Source of the DNA: UMGS1696 sp045643285
Lineage (GTDB): Bacteria > Bacillota > Clostridia > Oscillospirales > CAG-272
NCBI GenBank assembly: GCA_045643285.1
Contig: JAZUKN010000019.1
Coordinates: forward strand, 1 to 52,733
Length of the DNA: 52,733 nucleotides
Reading direction: 5' to 3'
Notes under the pieces: model-generated
What the model was told of the DNA's origin: nothing
The model's input: the letters and a program-made list of their open reading frames with translations, nothing else
Databases searched by the model: none
Part shown: in pieces, positions 51,060 through 52,733 of the stretch
Layout of the letters: each line of letters begins with the position of its first letter
Position numbering within the stretch: position 1 is the first letter of the stretch
Position numbers and translations under genes: made by a program

Positions 51060-51602
51060 ATGAATATCAACATTGTCGGACGGCAGGTCAACGTAACAGA
51101 TGACATGAAGGAGCTTGTATCTAAAAAGCTCGCAAAGTTTGACAGATTCTTCCCTCGCGGAGCTGACGCGAACGTAACGTTCAGAAAAGTCAGAGACAAC
51201 GAGTGCGTGGAGCTGACTATCTCAGTCGGCGGTACGCTCTTCCGCGCGGAAGAAAGTGCGGCAGAATTCCGGACCGCGCTTGTTCGCTGTGTAGACACGA
51301 TCGAAGGACAGCTCCGCAAGAACAAGACACGTCTCGAAAAAAGGATGAAGTCGTCCTTTGCGGCGGCTGAAGCAGCTATTGCCGCAGCAGGCGAAGCTGC
51401 TCCGAGCGAAGAGGGAGACTTTGAGATCAGAACAAAGTCGTTCGCCCTCAAGCCGATGACGGCGGAAGAAGCTATCCTTCAGATGAATCTTCTCGGTCAC
51501 ACGTTCTTCGTTTACGAAGATGCGGACACCGCGGAAACGTGCGTCGCATACAAGAGAGACGGCGGCGGATACGGACTTATCATTCCCGAAAAGAAGCCGT
51601 AA
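51060..51602 (+). CDS. hpf: Long-form ribosome hibernation-promoting factor
   Basis: 180 aa. The N-terminal HPF/RaiA domain (1-95) begins MNINIVGRQVNVTDDMKELV. A linker rich in Ala, Glu and Pro follows (about 98-120), then the C-terminal dimerisation domain (KSFALKPMTAEEAILQMNLLGHTFFVYEDADT). The long form makes 100S ribosome dimers in stationary phase. AAGGCGG is located upstream and a terminator lies directly after. Confidence 0.95.
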   Translation: MNINIVGRQVNVTDDMKELVSKKLAKFDRFFPRGADANVTFRKVRDNECVELTISVGGTLFRAEESAAEFRTALVRCVDTIEGQLRKNKTRLEKRMKSSFAAAEAAIAAAGEAAPSEEGDFEIRTKSFALKPMTAEEAILQMNLLGHTFFVYEDADTAETCVAYKRDGGGYGLIIPEKKP

Positions 51603-51615
51603 TAAAGCTGTTTAC

Positions 51616-51652
51616 AATACCTTCGCTTAACAGGCGGAGGTATTTTATTTTT
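51616..51652. terminator. Two-way terminator after hpf
   Basis: AATACCTTCGC pairs with GCGGAGGTATT (one mismatch) and TTATTTTT follows; the minus-strand gene next door converges on it. Confidence 0.83.
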
Positions 51653-51971
51653 GCCTCTCTCCGACTGCTCCGCTGAGTGCCGCATCCACTGCGTCACGGG
51701 TTATGCGGTATCCGTCGCCTGATTTGTCCGCCGGTGCAGTTACTGCTGTATCGGGAAGCGTACCGTCTGCTGTCAGCTCTGCCACTGTTTCGGCGAGATC
51801 CGCGCGCCGTCTTTCAGATTCGGCGAGGATCAGTGCGGCAACGGCGGTCTGCTCGCAAAGCGGTTTTTCTCCTGCGGCGGCAGAGACAACGGACGCAAGA
51901 TAATCCCTTTCGGCGGCGGTCAGCGCGTACACCGTCAGCAAAATAAGCGCGGCGTGGTGCGGTTTTCTCAT
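51645..51971 (-). CDS. Small SleB-like (cell-wall hydrolase) protein, probably degenerate
   Basis: 108 aa. An N-terminal hydrophobic segment is followed by ERDYLASVVSAAAGEKPLCEQTAVAALILAES, which follows the start of SleB/CwlJ-type hydrolases (ERdlLArvVyaEAgGEp...QvAVAaVilNR). The expected catalytic Glu of the VYAEA motif is Ala (VSAAAGE), and the protein ends after about 110 residues instead of the usual full domain. So it is either an inactive relative or a coincidence of composition. AAAGGAGGA lies 8 nt before the ATG, in support of a real gene. Confidence 0.6.
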   Translation of the reverse strand: MRKPHHAALILLTVYALTAAERDYLASVVSAAAGEKPLCEQTAVAALILAESERRRADLAETVAELTADGTLPDTAVTAPADKSGDGYRITRDAVDAALSGAVGERQK

Positions 51972-52249
51972 CGGTTTTTCCTCCTTTCAGTTGAATATGC
52001 CTGAATGCCGTAATTTTTACGAAAACCGCGCGTTTTCCGTTGCATTTTCGCATATTTCGGCGTATAATATATAATAGATGTGTATTGTGTTTTCAGACGC
52101 ACAGTTTTTATAATAATATGTTGTACGGTTTTTGCGCTCGTGATTCAAGAGAAAAACTGCCGTTTTTATCGGATTTTTTTGAAAACCGAGCCGTACCGTC
52201 AACAAAAAAACGTCTTTTGTCTACCAGACAAAAGACGTTTTTTGAACGA
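51972..52249. other. Gap with strong hairpin
   Basis: No gene. It contains a perfect 18-bp stem (52,205-52,222 with 52,226-52,243, loop ACC) flanked by A and T runs, which should terminate transcription both ways. The base at 52,066-52,078 is AT-rich with TATAATATATAATAG and may hold a promoter. Confidence 0.65.
52205..52243. terminator. Strong two-way terminator hairpin
   Basis: AAAAAACGTCTTTTGTCT and its exact reverse complement are separated by 3 nt. Confidence 0.85.
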
Positions 52250-52424
52250 TGTGTTCCGCTGCGCGGAACGTGATGGCGTGATGCGTCCTTCGGACGTGAT
52301 GTGCGCTTCGCGCGTGAAGGTGACTTTGGCGGAACACATCACATCACTTTGCGGCAACGCCGCAAAACATCACTGTGAGTGAAACGAGCAACATCACTTG
52401 CCCGTCAGGGCAAACATCACTTTT
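52250..52424. repeat. Longest array of short variable hairpins
   Basis: Hairpins TTCCGCTGCGCGGAA, CGTCCTTCGGACG, TGCGCTTCGCGCG, TTGCGGCAACGCCGCAA and TTGCCCGTCAGGGCAA (one partly spoiled between them) are linked by GTGATG in the first half and by ACATCACT, its reverse orientation, in the second half. The linker flips strand in the middle at about 52,335. Confidence 0.75.
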
Positions 52425-52480
52425 TATCCCGCAGGTTCAACACCATCCACAGCTTCTCCAAAATATCTTTTTCGTGTCAG

Positions 52481-52584
52481 CGAACTCGACGATTCGAACT
52501 CCGCAAATCCCGGAGGGATTTGCTAAGCGCCACGGGAACCAAACGAGCGATCACAACCGAACGAAAGCCGTGGTGCCGAGTTCG
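52481..52584 (+). ncRNA. Candidate three-way-junction structured RNA
   Basis: CGAACTCG (52,481-52,488) pairs with CGAGTTCG (52,577-52,584). Inside lie a GCAAATCC/GGATTTGC hairpin (52,503-52,523) and a CCACGG/CCGTGG arm (52,530-52,573). A GTTCGAATC T-arm-like sequence overlaps the outer stem, as in the units near 31.7 kb. No known family is recognised, and no coding frame of merit covers it. Bases 52,585-52,733 contain a GCACAGCA/TGCTGTGT hairpin and nothing else I can name; a gene may start or end beyond the window edge. Confidence 0.4.
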
Positions 52585-52733
52585 AATCTCTCCGAACATT
52601 ATTGGGCACAGCACGGCTTTCTGCTGTGTCATAAGTATTACCCAAAAAAATGAAATAGTCCAGTGCAACATACGCGGCATCCGCTGGCAAGATCAAAGTA
52701 TTGTCTCCTGGACCGTGGTGGCACCGTGTTGCT

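Noticed and set aside
52577..52590. tRNA gene near the window end
   Set aside because: Only a T-arm-like motif; no acceptor or anticodon arm fits.

Overview
The window looks like a piece of chromosome from an uncultured, probably gut- or rumen-dwelling, spore-forming member of the Clostridia. The evidence is a SpoIIE sporulation phosphatase, S-layer-homology proteins, Shine-Dalgarno sites of the GGAGG type, many lipoprotein sugar-binding proteins, and intergenic gaps packed with dispersed repeats. Host genes are moderately GC-rich and favour C-ending codons. The exception is an AT-richer 10.1 kb insertion at 31.9-42.0 kb.

Layout. 0.8-3.3 kb holds spoIIE. 3.9-21.0 kb is a run of minus-strand carbohydrate genes: a GH5-like hydrolase, a cytoplasmic beta-helix (pectate-lyase-like) enzyme, a Gfo/Idh/MocA oxidoreductase, two paralogous SLH plus beta-helix surface enzymes, nagA-nagB and an acetyl-xylan-esterase-like hydrolase. 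21.7-29.6 kb is a plus-strand tandem array of five paralogous substrate-binding lipoproteins with no permease or ATPase beside them. An alpha-galactosidase-like GH36 enzyme follows at 29.7-31.5 kb. Secreted or surface enzymes probably cut plant or host glycans, the lipoproteins bind the fragments, and enzymes without signal peptides finish the work in the cytoplasm.

31,867-41,959 is an integrative mobilizable element of the TnpX type. It has 18-bp terminal inverted repeats, each next to a hairpin sharing a 20-nt core, and its right end abuts a tRNA-Ser gene. It carries tnpV, a DUF6809-like gene, a DUF2975 gene with its HTH regulator, a four-gene LiaF-like/DUF4097-like/ABC-exporter cargo operon, a pMV158-type oriT, a MobV relaxase and a large serine recombinase. 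The cargo operon has a striking 5' leader: promoter, 32-codon leader ORF, mutually exclusive pairings and an intrinsic terminator directly before the first gene. This looks like a ribosome-controlled attenuator.

42-52.7 kb is ordinary chromosome: acyl-CoA ligase, a small membrane-anchored protein, altronate dehydratase (uxaA), a DUF2975-like membrane protein, L-fucose isomerase, an archaeal/fungal-type aspartate-semialdehyde dehydrogenase and long-form HPF. Three perfect 16-bp parS-like palindromes lie at 42,227, 46,754 and 49,539, which suggests this end is close to the replication origin.

Most long gaps are filled with a mosaic repeat family marked by an invariant 19-bp palindrome (8 copies), plus arrays of short, sequence-variable hairpins joined by a near-constant linker. 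Neither is explained by a feature I can name, and together with the attenuator they are the most unusual content.
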